This document shows, in pieces, positions 1 to 14,411 of a stretch of 64,000 nt of DNA (within the stretch, counting starts at the first letter, position 1; every line of letters begins with the position of its first letter). Position numbers and translations under genes: made by a program. The notes below the pieces were generated by a model. The model worked only from the letters and a program-made list of their open reading frames with translations. It did no database searches and was not told the DNA's origin. Origin of the DNA: Nocardioides ganghwensis (lineage in GTDB: Bacteria > Actinomycetota > Actinomycetes > Propionibacteriales > Nocardioidaceae); assembly GCF_014779655.1 (NCBI RefSeq), contig NZ_JACXYX010000010.1, positions 62,001 through 126,000 of the forward strand. Direction: 5' to 3'.

Positions 1-133
1 GTATTCGTGCAGGGAAATCGCAGGAATCCTCAAGAAAACCGGGTACGTGTGTGTTCGCGCACGCGGGCCCCTAGTTTCGTCATCGGAGCCATCGTGGGGA
101 TGGCGCCTTCCGAGGAACGTGGGGGTTCCAGGC

Positions 134-595
134 ATGTCCCAGTACAACCGCAGGACGATCGTGCGCGGAGCCGCGTGGACCATTCCCGTCGTCGCCGTCG
201 CCTCGACGGCCCCGGCCTTCGCCGCGTCGACCGACACGCCCGTCGTGCCGGGACCCGGCGCCTTCACGGTCTGCAAGCAGCCGGGCGGGCCCAACGGCCC
301 GAACTGCCAGGGCTACAAGTTCTCGCTCAACCTGACGGTTCAGCCCAGCGACACCTGGACGATCCAGTTCACCCAGCTCACCGTCGACGGGACCAACTTC
401 CTGCCGCAGACGAGCCCGCAGACCTTCCAGGTGACGGCGACCGCGAACCTCATCAACTTCGTCTTCTGCACCGCCTCGAGCCCGAGCCAGTTCAACCTGA
501 CGCTGCGCTACTCCGCCACCAACCAGAGGACCGGCGTGACCACGACGGGCCTCGGCGGCACCTACGTCCTCAGCGGCGTCCGGAACTGCGCCTAG
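134..595 (+). CDS. Secreted protein with Tat-like signal peptide, function unknown
   Basis: 153 residues from the ATG at 134, chosen because it opens a clean signal peptide; a longer reading frame from 47 adds residues with no signal character. The N-terminus carries an Arg-Arg pair (NRRTIVRG), then a hydrophobic stretch (TIPVVAVASTAPAFA) ending in a probable signal peptidase site near residue 32. The rest is rich in Thr, Asn and Gln with four cysteines (VCKQ, NCQG, FCTA, RNCA) that could form two disulfides, which suggests a small exported beta-rich domain. Short secreted proteins with this leader are common in Nocardioides-type genomes. No enzymatic motif was seen and no function is proposed. 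Confidence 0.75.
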   Translation: MSQYNRRTIVRGAAWTIPVVAVASTAPAFAASTDTPVVPGPGAFTVCKQPGGPNGPNCQGYKFSLNLTVQPSDTWTIQFTQLTVDGTNFLPQTSPQTFQVTATANLINFVFCTASSPSQFNLTLRYSATNQRTGVTTTGLGGTYVLSGVRNCA

Positions 596-598
596 CAT
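593..598 (+). promoter_or_regulatory. -10 box TAGCAT, 7 nt before the start at 606
   Basis: TAGCAT shares its TAG with the stop codon of the preceding gene. It sits 7 nt from the GTG of the cytochrome b561-like gene, the spacing expected for a leaderless transcript. No clear -35 box. Confidence 0.45.
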
Positions 599-605
599 TC
601 ACCGG

Positions 606-1169
606 GTGCCCGGACCCGAGCCCCGCGTGGGCTACCGCGCCTCGCAGAAGGTGCTGCACTGGCTGACCGTGCTCGCGGTCGCCGCCCAGCTGGCGGTCGG
701 CTACAACCTCGACCTCGACGACGGGTGCGACCCGGCGGGGGAGGACCGCAGCGGCGGCGACACCAGCGACGCCGAGGAGGAGCGCCTCGACCGCCTCGAG
801 GACGCGTGCGAGGCGCGCGCCGACGACCACGACCTGCTCGGGGGCGGCTTCGACCTCGCCGAGGTGCACCTGCTCCTGGGGCTGGCGGTGCTGGCGCTGG
901 GCGTCGTACGGCCGCTGTGGCGTCGCGTCGCCGGCCTCCCGCCGTGGTCCGAGCACCTGTCACCCGCCCGGCGGCGTCTCGCGACCCGGACCGAGCGCGC
1001 CCTGATGACGCTTCTGGTGGTCGTGCCGCTCACCGGGCTCGTGCTCGTCGGCACGGGCGACGACGCCTGGGTGCCGCTGCACGTCGGCGCGCACGTGGCG
1101 TTCTTCGTGGCCCTGGCGGCGCACCTGTCCAGCAACCTGCGACCGGCGATCCTGCGCCGGATGTTCTGA
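606..1169 (+). CDS. Cytochrome b561-like four-helix membrane protein
   Basis: 187 residues from a GTG start. Four hydrophobic segments (about residues 15-35, 85-105, 125-148, 157-175) carry histidines placed as in di-haem b561/Ni-Fe hydrogenase b-type cytochromes: LHWLTV in helix 1, a His in EVHLLLG before helix 2, and LHVGAHV plus AAHLSSN near helix 4. The likely role is haem-dependent electron transfer in the membrane. An acidic insert of about 45 residues between helices 1 and 2 contains two cysteines (DDGC and DACE) and is unusual. The gene is convergent with the thioredoxin-rhodanese gene, only 15 bp away. Partner and substrate are unknown. Confidence 0.65.
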   Translation: MPGPEPRVGYRASQKVLHWLTVLAVAAQLAVGYNLDLDDGCDPAGEDRSGGDTSDAEEERLDRLEDACEARADDHDLLGGGFDLAEVHLLLGLAVLALGVVRPLWRRVAGLPPWSEHLSPARRRLATRTERALMTLLVVVPLTGLVLVGTGDDAWVPLHVGAHVAFFVALAAHLSSNLRPAILRRMF

Positions 1170-1184
1170 CGAGCCGGGGCCGGG

Positions 1185-1865
1185 TCAGGACTCGAGCGGC
1201 CACCCGCGCTGCGCCCAGCCGCCGGTGCCGCCGGCGACGTTGATGGCGTGCAGGCCCTGCGCGCGCAGGTGGTCGACCACCTGACGGCTGCGGCCACCGG
1301 CTTGGCAGATGACGAAGAACGGCTTGTCCTTCGGCAGCTCCGCGACGCGGCCGGGGACGTCGTTCATGGGGATGTGCACGGCGCCGGGCACGCGCCCGTC
1401 GGCCACCTCCTCGGCCTCGCGCACGTCGACGACGTACGCCCCCTGGCTGTGCGCGGCGGCGAAGTCGTCGAGACCGACCTCGTCCTGCGGGCCGTTGGCG
1501 GCGGCCTCCTGCGCGGCCTGCACCTCCTGGCGGACGGCGTCCATGTCGAGCTCCCGTGCCTGCTGGATCACCCCGGCCAGGGCCTGTGCAGGCAGCGCGC
1601 CGGCCTGGTTGAAGAGCAGCACGCCGTCGCGGAAGAGCATCAGCGTCGGGATCGAGCTGATCGCCGCCATCTGGGCCAGCTGCTGCTCGGCCTCGGTGTC
1701 GACCTTGCCGAACACGATGTCGGGGTTGTCCTCCGCCGCCTTCTCGTAGACCGGGGCGAACTGGCGGCAGGGACCGCACCAGGCGGCCCAGAAGTCGACG
1801 AGGACGATGCCCTCGCTGCTCACGGTCTGCTCGAAGTCGGCCAGGGTCAGCTCTCGCGTGCTCAT
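1185..1865 (-). CDS. Thioredoxin-rhodanese fusion protein
   Basis: 226 residues from the ATG at 1865; the reading frame extends further upstream but that part is antisense to the next gene. Residues about 1-105 are a thioredoxin domain with the active site WCGPC (FWAAWCGPCRQF). A linker follows, then from about 130 a rhodanese domain with VVDVRE and the catalytic loop CQAGGRS. A single chain could therefore move sulfane sulfur and reduce the resulting persulfide. It lies 19 bp downstream of the glyoxalase II-like gene on the same strand; MBL-fold persulfide dioxygenases are often paired with rhodaneses. A general thioredoxin role is equally possible. Confidence 0.8.
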   Translation of the reverse strand: MSTRELTLADFEQTVSSEGIVLVDFWAAWCGPCRQFAPVYEKAAEDNPDIVFGKVDTEAEQQLAQMAAISSIPTLMLFRDGVLLFNQAGALPAQALAGVIQQARELDMDAVRQEVQAAQEAAANGPQDEVGLDDFAAAHSQGAYVVDVREAEEVADGRVPGAVHIPMNDVPGRVAELPKDKPFFVICQAGGRSRQVVDHLRAQGLHAINVAGGTGGWAQRGWPLES

Positions 1866-1884
1866 GCACCCAGCCTGCCACGGA

Positions 1885-2574
1885 CTACCAGCCGCGCTCG
1901 CGCCACTCCGCGAGGTGGGGGCGCTCGTCGCCGAGGACGCCGTCGTTGCCGTGGCCGGGGTAGAACCAGGTCTCGTCCGGCAGCCGGCCGAAGAGCTTGT
2001 GCTCCACCTCTCCGACCAGCTGCGAGAACTTGTCGACGTCGCCGAAGGTCGCTCCGACGCCCCCCGGGAAGAGGCAGTCGCCGGTGAACAGGTGCGGGGT
2101 GGGCGAGACCTTCTCGTCGTCGAGGACCAGGCAGATCGACCCCGGCGTGTGGCCGGCGACCGGGATGACCGCGAGCTCGCAGGTCCCCACCGGGACGGTG
2201 TCGCCCTCGCCCACGCGCCGGCCGACCGTGACGCCGGTCTGCTCCTCGATCGCATCGGCGTCGGGTGCGCCCGCCACGACGACCGCACCGGGGTGGGCGG
2301 CCGTGACGGCCGCCAGCCCGCGGTGGTGGTCCCAGTGCTGGTGCGTGGTCACGACCGAGGTCAGCGTCCGGTCACCGATGAGCTCCAGGAGCCGCTCAGG
2401 CTCGGCCGCGGCGTCGACCAGGACCACCTCGTCGGTGTCGCTGCAGTGCAGCACGTAGCAGTTGTTGGACATCTCCGGGTCGACGGCGACCTTGGTCAGC
2501 GTCAGGCAGCCCAGTCGGCGTACGTCGGGGTCGCCGCCGGGGGAGACGTCCCCGGTGTAGGTGTCGGTCACCAT
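1885..2574 (-). CDS. MBL-fold hydrolase, glyoxalase II / persulfide dioxygenase-like
   Basis: 229 residues from the ATG at 2574, which overlaps the end of the upstream gene by 7 nt. The metal site is plain: HQHWDH (HxHxDH), then GHTPGS, TGDCLF and the C-terminal YPGHG followed by ERPHLAEW, as in hydroxyacyl-thiol hydrolases. The expected reaction is hydrolysis or oxidation of a thiol adduct, with mycothiol the likely thiol in an actinobacterium. Homologues sit beside uvrA in mycobacteria as well. The neighbouring rhodanese-thioredoxin fusion and the MDMPI protein support thiol or sulfide metabolism, but the substrate cannot be read from sequence. Confidence 0.75.
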   Translation of the reverse strand: MVTDTYTGDVSPGGDPDVRRLGCLTLTKVAVDPEMSNNCYVLHCSDTDEVVLVDAAAEPERLLELIGDRTLTSVVTTHQHWDHHRGLAAVTAAHPGAVVVAGAPDADAIEEQTGVTVGRRVGEGDTVPVGTCELAVIPVAGHTPGSICLVLDDEKVSPTPHLFTGDCLFPGGVGATFGDVDKFSQLVGEVEHKLFGRLPDETWFYPGHGNDGVLGDERPHLAEWRERGW

Positions 2575-3296
2575 GTCTCCACCTCCGGGAGCTCGGTCGT
2601 GTCGGACGTGAGGCCCTCGCCGGAGCCGCGGCCGGTCAGCCACCAGCCGGCGGCCGCGGACGGCCCGGTCACCACCGGGACCGTGGCGCCCGCCTGACCG
2701 GCGGCCTCGCCGTACGCCCAGGTGCCGGCGAGGTCGGTGGGGCGTACGAGGAACGGCGCGGGATAGGGCCGCTTCGTCATCGAGTCGAGCAGCAGGGTGC
2801 GGAATCCCTCCGGCCAGTCCGCGGCGGTGTAGCCCGCGTCGAGGTCGGCGTGGTGGATCTCGACCTCGCGCACCCGCATCAGGGGAACGTTGACCAGTGC
2901 GAACTCCGGTCCTCCCGGGGTCCGCTCGAACCGGCCGTCCCAGTCACCGGCGTGCATCGCCTCCAGCGCCTCGGAGAACGTCGCGGTCGAGGCCAGGAAC
3001 CGCTCGCGGATCTCCCCGGGGGTCGCCCCGGCGAGCTCCTCGATGTCGTCGTCGCGGGCCTCCGGGGAGGCGTACATCGGTTGCGGCCGACCGAGGTGGG
3101 CGCCGTGCAGCACCCCCGCCAGCCCCTCGGCGTTGAGTGCGAGGTGCGCCACGACGTGCGCACGGGTCCAGCCGGGCAGCAGCGACGGCTCGGCCCACGC
3201 CGCGTCGTCGAGCCCGTCGACGGTGCGTACGAGCGCCTGGTCGGCGGCCGGGAGAAGGTCGGGCGCGCGGCCCGCTGCATCGCTCACGGCACCCAT
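2568..3296 (-). CDS. Maleylpyruvate isomerase-type mycothiol-dependent protein (DinB/MDMPI fold)
   Basis: 242 residues from the ATG at 3296. The N-terminal half shows family hallmarks: LLPGWTRAHVVAHLALNAEGL, where the histidines serve as metal ligands in the DinB/MDMPI fold, and further on VREVEIHHADL supplies another His pair. Such proteins include mycothiol-dependent maleylpyruvate isomerase and thiol transferases. The C-terminal part (about 165-242) fits the small SCP2-like tail of the family. It overlaps the MBL gene by 7 nt, so the two are probably translated from one mRNA. Substrate unknown. Confidence 0.75.
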   Translation of the reverse strand: MGAVSDAAGRAPDLLPAADQALVRTVDGLDDAAWAEPSLLPGWTRAHVVAHLALNAEGLAGVLHGAHLGRPQPMYASPEARDDDIEELAGATPGEIRERFLASTATFSEALEAMHAGDWDGRFERTPGGPEFALVNVPLMRVREVEIHHADLDAGYTAADWPEGFRTLLLDSMTKRPYPAPFLVRPTDLAGTWAYGEAAGQAGATVPVVTGPSAAAGWWLTGRGSGEGLTSDTTELPEVETW

Positions 3297-3403
3297 GGTG
3301 CCACTCCTCGACCTCCACCCCCGAGGGTGACGGATGGGCCCGTTGTCGGTGGTGGGTCATAGTGTGGAGCGGTGCGTCGCCTTGACCGACGGCGCACGAC
3401 GAG

Positions 3404-3419
3404 GCGAACATGTGTTCGA
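3404..3419. promoter_or_regulatory. SOS box (LexA site) upstream of uvrA
   Basis: GCGAACATGTGTTCGA matches the actinobacterial LexA consensus TCGAAC-N4-GTTCGA at every conserved position except the first. It lies 32 bp before the uvrA start codon and just downstream of a possible -35 box TTGACC (3382-3387), so LexA bound here would cover the -10 region. Confidence 0.75.
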
Positions 3420-3450
3420 CTCCGCCGATGCCATCTCACCGAGGACCACT

Positions 3451-6507
<3,057 letters not shown>

Positions 6508-6571
6508 CGGCCCTGCTGGTGCACGGCCGGTAGTGTCCTTCTCAACCACTTCTGGGCGAAGGGAAGCCGTC

Positions 6572-7045
6572 ATGACGTCTGGGCCGATTCCGGGGATCAA
6601 CCGCCGCCGCACCCTGACCGGCGTCGCGGCCGTCGCGGCCGGGCTGCCGATCCTGGCCGCCTGTGGGGAGGACGAGGCCGGCTCGACCGGCGGCTCGGGC
6701 GAGGACACCGGGACGCCGAGCCCCTCGGGCTCCGAGAGTGGGTCCGGCGGGAGCGCCGGCGCCGTGGTCGCCAGTACCGCCGACATCGAGGTGGGCGGCG
6801 CGGTCTTCATCGAGGACCCCAGCATCGTCATCACCCAGCCGGAGGAGGGCGAGTTCCACGCCTTCAGCCGGACCTGCACCCACCAGAAGTGCCCCGTCAC
6901 CGACATCCAGGACGGGAAGATCCACTGTTCCTGCCACCAGAGCCTGTTCGACATGACCACCGGCGAGAACGTGGGCGGACCGGCTCCCTCCCCGCTGTCC
7001 GAGGTGGAGATCACCGTCGACGGGGACTCGATCACCCTCGCGTGA
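6572..7045 (+). CDS. Rieske [2Fe-2S] lipoprotein with Tat signal
   Basis: 157 residues. The N-terminus has RRRTLTG followed by a hydrophobic stretch and the lipobox LAAC, so the mature protein probably starts at Cys29 as an exported lipoprotein. A Gly/Ser/Glu-rich spacer of about 40 residues leads to a compact Rieske domain with CTHQKC and CSCHQ, the Cys-x-His and Cys-x2-His ligand pairs. It should carry electrons on the outer face of the membrane; partner unknown. A -10-like TAGTGT near 6531 and the purine-rich GAAGGGAAG before the ATG suggest its own leadered transcript. Similar genes between uvrA and uvrC are common in actinobacteria. Confidence 0.85.
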   Translation: MTSGPIPGINRRRTLTGVAAVAAGLPILAACGEDEAGSTGGSGEDTGTPSPSGSESGSGGSAGAVVASTADIEVGGAVFIEDPSIVITQPEEGEFHAFSRTCTHQKCPVTDIQDGKIHCSCHQSLFDMTTGENVGGPAPSPLSEVEITVDGDSITLA

Positions 7046-7086
7046 GCGCCGTCCGAGGCGGCTGAAGCGATGTGGGTGGCCGCCCG

Positions 7087-7092
7087 TAGGGT
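7087..7092 (+). promoter_or_regulatory. -10 box TAGGGT, 6 nt before the uvrC start
   Basis: TAGGGT ends 6 nt before the GTG at 7099, predicting transcription start at or next to the start codon and a leaderless uvrC mRNA. It supports the GTG at 7099 as the true start. Confidence 0.5.
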
Positions 7093-7098
7093 TGGCGG

Positions 7099-9087
7099 GT
7101 GGCCAGCCCGAGCTCCTACCGACCCGCGGCCGGGTCGATCCCGACCAAGCCGGGGGTCTACCGCTTCCGCGACGCCAAGGGCCGCGTCATCTACGTCGGC
7201 AAGGCCAAGAGCCTGCGACCCCGTCTGTCGTCCTACTTCCAGGACATCGGCAACCTGCACCCGCGCACGGCCACGATGGTCACCACCGGCGCGAGCGTCG
7301 AGTGGACGGTCGTCGACACCGAGGTCGAGGCCCTCCAGCTCGAGTACAGCTGGATCAAGGAGTTCGACCCGCGCTTCAACGTCAAGTACCGCGACGACAA
7401 GTCCTATCCCTGGCTCGCCGTCACTGTCGGTGACGAGTTCCCGCGGGTGATGGTCGGCCGCGGCGCCAAGCGCAAGGGCACCCGCTACTTCGGCCCCTAC
7501 AGCCATGCGTGGGCGATCCGCGAGACCGTCGACCTGCTGCTGCGGGTGTTCCCGATGCGCTCGTGCAGCAACGGCGTCTTCAAGCGCTCGGCCCAGATCG
7601 GTCGCCCGTGCCTCCTCGGCTACATCGACAAGTGCGCCGCCCCGTGCGTCGGCAACGTCACCGCCGAGCAGCACCGGGAGATCGTCGACGACTTCTGCGA
7701 CTTCATGGGCGGCAACACCACCGCCTTCGTCAAGCGCGTCGAGCGCGAGATGTACGCCGCCTCCGAGGCGCTCGACTTCGAGAAGGCCGCGCGGCTGCGC
7801 GACGACCTCGGCGCGCTCACCAAGGCCCTCGAGAAGCAGGCGGTCGTGCTCGGCGACGGCACCGACGCCGACGTGATCGCGCTCGCGGAGGACCCGCTCG
7901 AGGTCGCGGTGCAGATCTTCTACGTCCGCGGCGGGCGGATCCGCGGCCAGCGCGGCTGGGTGGCCGACCGGTCGGACGACAGCGACACCGCCGGGCTGGT
8001 CCAGGAGTTCCTGCTCCAGCTCTACGGCGGCGCCGACCCCGATGCGGGAGACACCATCCCGCGCGAGGTGCTCGTGCCCGCGCTGCCGCCCGACCACGAC
8101 GTGCTCGAGCAGCTGCTGGGCGAGCGGCGCGGCAGCAAGGTCGCCATCCGGGTGCCGCAGCGCGGCGACAAGCGCGACCTCCAGGCGACGGTCGCCAGCA
8201 ACGCCGCGCAGGCGCTCGCGCTCCACAAGACCAAGCGCGCCAGCGACCTGACCACACGCAACCGTGCGCTGGAGGAGATCCAGCAGTCGCTGGGGCTCGA
8301 CGAGGTGCCGCTGCGCATCGAGTGCTACGACGTCTCCAACCTCCAGGGCACCGAGGTGGTCGCCTCCATGGTCGTCTTCGAGGACGGCCTGCCCCGCAAG
8401 TCCGAGTACCGCCGCTTCGTGATCCGCGGCGTCGACGGCCAGAACGACGTCGCCTCGATGCACGAGGTGATCACCCGGCGTTTCAGGCGGCTGCTCGACG
8501 AGCAGGCGCGCAGCGAGACGGTCTCGACCGAGTCCGGTCCGATGCTCGTCGATCCCGAGACCGGCCGGCCCCGCAAGTTCGCGTACGCCCCCTCCCTCGT
8601 CGTCGTCGACGGGGGACCGCCGCAGGTGGCGGCGGCCCGGCAGGCACTCGCCGAGCTGGGCATCGACGACGTCCCGGTGTGCGGGCTGGCCAAGCGGCTC
8701 GAGGAGGTGTGGCTGCCGGGGGAGGAGGACCCGGTGATCATGGCGCGCACCAGCGAGGGGCTCTACCTCCTCCAGCGCATCCGCGACGAGGCGCACCGCT
8801 TCGCCATCACCCACCACCGCAACCGACGCTCCAAGTCGATGGTCGAGAGCACGCTCGACGACGTCCCGGGGCTCGGCGAGGTGCGGCGCAAGACGCTCCT
8901 CAAGCACTTCGGGTCGCTCAAGAAGCTGCGGGAGGCCGAGGTCGACGAGATCGCGCTCGTCCCCGGCATCGGTCCGCGCACGGCCACGGCCATCAAGGAC
9001 GCGGTCGCGAAGGCCGACACGACCCGCAAGACTGCTGCCAGCACGCCGACGGTCAACACCGCCACTGGCGAGATCATGGAGGACTAG
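7099..9087 (+). CDS. uvrC: Excinuclease ABC subunit C
   Basis: 662 residues. UvrC makes both incisions in nucleotide excision repair. In order: GIY-YIG nuclease (PGVYRF...[11 protein letters not shown], residues about 16-95), UVR helix pair ([15 protein letters not shown], near 220), an RNase H-like nuclease domain ([10 protein letters not shown] near 410, VVVDGG near 500) and C-terminal helix-hairpin-helix motifs ([25 protein letters not shown]). Length is normal. Its stop lies 3 bp before rapZ, so uvrC-rapZ-yvcK are probably cotranscribed. Unlike uvrA it has no visible SOS box. Confidence 0.97.
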   Translation: MASPSSYRPAAGSIPTKPGVYRFRDAKGRVIYVGKAKSLRPRLSSYFQDIGNLHPRTATMVTTGASVEWTVVDTEVEALQLEYSWIKEFDPRFNVKYRDDKSYPWLAVTVGDEFPRVMVGRGAKRKGTRYFGPYSHAWAIRETVDLLLRVFPMRSCSNGVFKRSAQIGRPCLLGYIDKCAAPCVGNVTAEQHREIVDDFCDFMGGNTTAFVKRVEREMYAASEALDFEKAARLRDDLGALTKALEKQAVVLGDGTDADVIALAEDPLEVAVQIFYVRGGRIRGQRGWVADRSDDSDTAGLVQEFLLQLYGGADPDAGDTIPREVLVPALPPDHDVLEQLLGERRGSKVAIRVPQRGDKRDLQATVASNAAQALALHKTKRASDLTTRNRALEEIQQSLGLDEVPLRIECYDVSNLQGTEVVASMVVFEDGLPRKSEYRRFVIRGVDGQNDVASMHEVITRRFRRLLDEQARSETVSTESGPMLVDPETGRPRKFAYAPSLVVVDGGPPQVAAARQALAELGIDDVPVCGLAKRLEEVWLPGEEDPVIMARTSEGLYLLQRIRDEAHRFAITHHRNRRSKSMVESTLDDVPGLGEVRRKTLLKHFGSLKKLREAEVDEIALVPGIGPRTATAIKDAVAKADTTRKTAASTPTVNTATGEIMED

Positions 9088-9090
9088 GGC

Positions 9091-9969
9091 ATGTCCCTCA
9101 CCAACGAGCCGACCCCCGGCGAGCTGGTGATCGTCACCGGCATGACCGGTGCCGGTCGCAGCACGGCCGCCAAGGAGCTCGAGGACCTCGGCTACTTCGT
9201 GGTCGACAACCTGCCACCCACGCTGGTGCGTGACGTGGTGCGGCTCGTCGACGACAGCCGCGGCATCCACCAGCCGATCGCCGTGGTCGTCGACGTCCGT
9301 TCGGGCTCGTTCTTCGACTCCCTCCAGGCCAACCGCCACCAGCAGGTCACCGGCCGGCCGACCACGCTCCTGTTCCTCGAGGCCACCGACGAGGTGCTCG
9401 TACGCCGCCAGGAGGCCGCCCGGCGACCGCACCCGCTCCAGGGTGGCGGGCGCCTGCTCCACGGCTTGCAGCGCGAGCGCGGGGTGATGGCCGACCTCCG
9501 CGGCGACGCGGACGTGCTGCTCGACACCTCCAACTTCAACGTCCACCAGCTCCAGGACCGCATCGCCGAGCTGTTCGGCACCGCGGCGTCGACGCGGCTC
9601 AAGGTCACCGTGATCAGCTTCGGCTTCAAGTACGGCATCCCGGTGGACGCCGACTGGGTGGCCGACATGCGGTTCCTGCCCAACCCGCACTGGGTCCCCG
9701 AGCTGCGCCCGCAGAACGGCCGCGACCCGGATGTGTCGGCCTACGTGCTGTCCCAGCCCGGGGCCGGGCAGTTCCTCGAGCAGTACCTCCCGGTCCTCCG
9801 CACCGTCGCCGAGGGCTACCTCACCGAGGGCAAGCGCTTCATGCAGGTGGCGGTCGGCTGCACGGGGGGCAAGCACCGCAGCGTCGCGATGACCGAGGCG
9901 ATCGCGGGGCTGCTGCGCGAGGCGGGCTACGACGTCAGCACCGCCCACCGCGACCTCGGCAGGGAATGA
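9091..9969 (+). CDS. rapZ: RNase adapter / nucleotide-binding protein RapZ
   Basis: 292 residues from the ATG at 9091. Walker A GMTGAGRS at residues 17-24 and the C-terminal signature VGCTGGKHRS near 250 identify the RapZ/YvcJ family. In E. coli RapZ steers small-RNA decay controlling amino-sugar synthesis; in Gram-positives it binds nucleotides and the exact role is less clear. The order uvrC-rapZ-yvcK-whiA is conserved in actinobacteria. The yvcK start codon follows the stop by 1 bp, indicating tight coupling. Confidence 0.95.
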   Translation: MSLTNEPTPGELVIVTGMTGAGRSTAAKELEDLGYFVVDNLPPTLVRDVVRLVDDSRGIHQPIAVVVDVRSGSFFDSLQANRHQQVTGRPTTLLFLEATDEVLVRRQEAARRPHPLQGGGRLLHGLQRERGVMADLRGDADVLLDTSNFNVHQLQDRIAELFGTAASTRLKVTVISFGFKYGIPVDADWVADMRFLPNPHWVPELRPQNGRDPDVSAYVLSQPGAGQFLEQYLPVLRTVAEGYLTEGKRFMQVAVGCTGGKHRSVAMTEAIAGLLREAGYDVSTAHRDLGRE

Positions 9970-9970
9970 C

Positions 9971-10939
9971 GTGGCGCGCGACACCGCGCAGGCCGCGGTG
10001 GCCCTCGGGGGCGGGCACGGCCTGTTCGCCACGCTCTCGGCGTTGCGGCGGCTCCACGACGACCTGACGATCGACGAGCTGACCGCTGTCGTCACCGTCG
10101 CCGACAACGGCGGGTCGTCTGGGCGGCTGCGCGGGGAGTTCGGCGTACTGCCTCCCGGCGACCTCCGCATGGCGCTGGCCGCGCTGTGCGGCGACGACGA
10201 GTGGGGCCGTACGTGGGCCGACGTCATCCAGCACCGTTTCGCCGGCCAGGGGGAGATGAACGGCCACGTCATCGGCAACCTCCTGATCGTCGGGCTCTGG
10301 GAGCTGATGGGCGACCACGTCCGGGCGCTCGACTGGGTGGGGCGGCTCCTCGGAGCGCACGGACGCGTGCTGCCGATGGCGACGACCCCGATGGACATCA
10401 CCGCCCGGGTGCGCGGTGTCGACCCGGCCGCGCCGGACGCGGTCACCCTCGTACGCGGCCAGGTCGAGGTGGCGACGACCGAGGGCCGCATCGACTCCGT
10501 CGCGCTCGTCCCCGAGGACCCGCAGGCGTGTCCGGAGGCCGTCGACGCGATCCTCGCGGCGGAGTGGGTCGTGCTCGGTCCCGGCTCGTGGTTCAGCTCG
10601 GTGATCCCGCACCTGATGGTTCCGGGCCTGCGCCGGGCGCTGGCCGAGACGCAGGGGCGCCTCGTCGTCGTGCTCAACCTCGAGGCACAGGCGGGGGAGA
10701 CCACGGGCTTCGGGCCCGCCGACCACCTCGCCGCGCTCTTCGAGCACGCGCCGGACCTGACCGTCCACGCCGTCCTCGTCGACTCCTCGGCGCTCGCCAA
10801 CGACCACGCCCGGCTGGAGAAGGACGTCGCCGACCGCGGCGCCCGGCTCGTGGTCGCCGACATCGCCGTGCCGGGGGAGCCTCGCCACGACCCCGACCGA
10901 CTCGCCGAGGCCTTCCGGCGGATCGTCGACGAGGCCTGA
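9971..10939 (+). CDS. yvcK: Gluconeogenesis factor YvcK (CofD-like)
   Basis: 322 residues from a GTG placed right after the rapZ stop. GGGHG at residues 13-17 and [13 protein letters not shown] near 44 are the nucleotide-sugar binding signature of the YvcK/CofD family. YvcK (CuvA in mycobacteria) binds UDP-activated sugars and links carbon source to cell wall synthesis. It precedes whiA and the glycolytic genes here, which fits a carbon-flux role, though regulation cannot be seen from sequence. Confidence 0.95.
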   Translation: MARDTAQAAVALGGGHGLFATLSALRRLHDDLTIDELTAVVTVADNGGSSGRLRGEFGVLPPGDLRMALAALCGDDEWGRTWADVIQHRFAGQGEMNGHVIGNLLIVGLWELMGDHVRALDWVGRLLGAHGRVLPMATTPMDITARVRGVDPAAPDAVTLVRGQVEVATTEGRIDSVALVPEDPQACPEAVDAILAAEWVVLGPGSWFSSVIPHLMVPGLRRALAETQGRLVVVLNLEAQAGETTGFGPADHLAALFEHAPDLTVHAVLVDSSALANDHARLEKDVADRGARLVVADIAVPGEPRHDPDRLAEAFRRIVDEA

Positions 10940-11016
10940 GCCGAGTCGACCGACTCCCTCCTGAGGGGTGGGTGAGGGGGATTTCGGTTGTTGACCAACG
11001 TGGCAGGATGCGCCCC

Positions 11017-13186
<2,170 letters not shown>

Positions 13187-13191
13187 CGGCG

Positions 13192-14406
13192 ATGACCGAC
13201 TCCACCGCAGGGATCGAGTCGCTGGGTGACCTGAAGGGCAGGCGCGTGCTGGTCCGCTCGGACCTCAACGTGCCCCTCGACGGCACCGCGATCACGGACG
13301 ACGGCCGGATCCGGGCGAGCGTCCCCACCATCAAGCATCTGTCCGACGCGGGCGCCAAGGTGGTCGTCCTCGCCCACCTCGGCCGCCCGAAGGGCGCACC
13401 CGACCCGCAGTACTCGCTGCGGCCGGTCTCCGAGCGGCTCGCCGAGCTGCTCGGTCGCCCGGTCGCCTTCGCCACCGACACGGTCGGGGCGAGCGCGACG
13501 GAGACGGTGGCGGGCCTGCAGGATGGCGACGTCGCGGTCCTGGAGAACGTCCGCTTCAACGACGGCGAGACCAGCAAGGACGACGCCGTGCGCGGCGCGT
13601 TCGCCGACCAGCTCGCGCAGCTGGCCGACGCCTTCGTGTCCGACGGTTTCGGGGTCGTGCACCGCAAGCAGGCCAGCGTCTACGACGTCGCGCTGCGGCT
13701 GCCGTCGGCGATGGGCGGCCTGGTCGCGTCCGAGGTCGACGTCCTGCGGCGTCTCACCGAGCACCCCGAGCGGCCCTACGTCGTGGTGCTCGGCGGCTCC
13801 AAGGTGTCCGACAAGCTCGGCGTCATCGACAACCTGATCGACAAGGCCGACAAGCTGCTCATCGGCGGCGGCATGGTCTTCACCTTCCTCAAGGCCCAGG
13901 GCCACGAGGTCGGCAAGAGCCTGCTCGAGGCCGACCAGCTCGACACCTGCACCCGCTACCTCGCCGAGGCCGCGGACCGCGGTGTGGAGATCGTCCTCCC
14001 GACCGACGTGGTGGTCGACACGGCCTTCCCGTCGGGCGACCGCGAGCCCGAGCCCACTGTCGTACCGGCCTCCGAGATCCCGGCCGACGCCCTCGGCCTC
14101 GACATCGGGCCGGAGTCGGCAGCCGCGTTCGCAGCGGAGCTGGCCGACGCGCGGACGGTCTTCTGGAACGGCCCGATGGGCGTGTTCGAGGTCGACGCCT
14201 TCGCCGGCGGCACCCGTGCCGTCGCCGAGGCCCTCACCAAGGTCGAGGGGCTCTCGGTCGTCGGCGGCGGCGACTCGGCCGCGGCCGTACGCCAGCTCGG
14301 CTTCGACGAGGCCGCGTTCGGCCACATCTCCACCGGCGGTGGCGCGTCGCTGGAGTTCCTGGAGGGCAAGGAGCTCCCGGGCATCGCCGTACTGGAGAGG
14401 GACTGA
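13192..14406 (+). CDS. pgk: Phosphoglycerate kinase
   Basis: 404 residues from the ATG at 13192, 5 bp after gap. Transfers phosphate from 1,3-bisphosphoglycerate to [16 protein letters not shown] near residue 19 is the substrate-binding signature; [15 protein letters not shown] near 198 and GGGDSAAAV near 358 build the nucleotide site. Length is normal for a bacterial monofunctional enzyme. Close spacing to gap and tpiA indicates one operon. Confidence 0.97.
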   Translation: MTDSTAGIESLGDLKGRRVLVRSDLNVPLDGTAITDDGRIRASVPTIKHLSDAGAKVVVLAHLGRPKGAPDPQYSLRPVSERLAELLGRPVAFATDTVGASATETVAGLQDGDVAVLENVRFNDGETSKDDAVRGAFADQLAQLADAFVSDGFGVVHRKQASVYDVALRLPSAMGGLVASEVDVLRRLTEHPERPYVVVLGGSKVSDKLGVIDNLIDKADKLLIGGGMVFTFLKAQGHEVGKSLLEADQLDTCTRYLAEAADRGVEIVLPTDVVVDTAFPSGDREPEPTVVPASEIPADALGLDIGPESAAAFAAELADARTVFWNGPMGVFEVDAFAGGTRAVAEALTKVEGLSVVGGGDSAAAVRQLGFDEAAFGHISTGGGASLEFLEGKELPGIAVLERD

Positions 14407-14411
14407 ACACC

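Noticed and set aside
1-133. GGAAT near position 23 as a SigR/ECF-type promoter
   Set aside because: No GTT or CGTC partner occurs at the proper distance.
10940-11016. Terminator between yvcK and whiA
   Set aside because: Only a 5-bp stem (GAGTC/GACTC) and short C/G-rich runs are present, without a T-tract.
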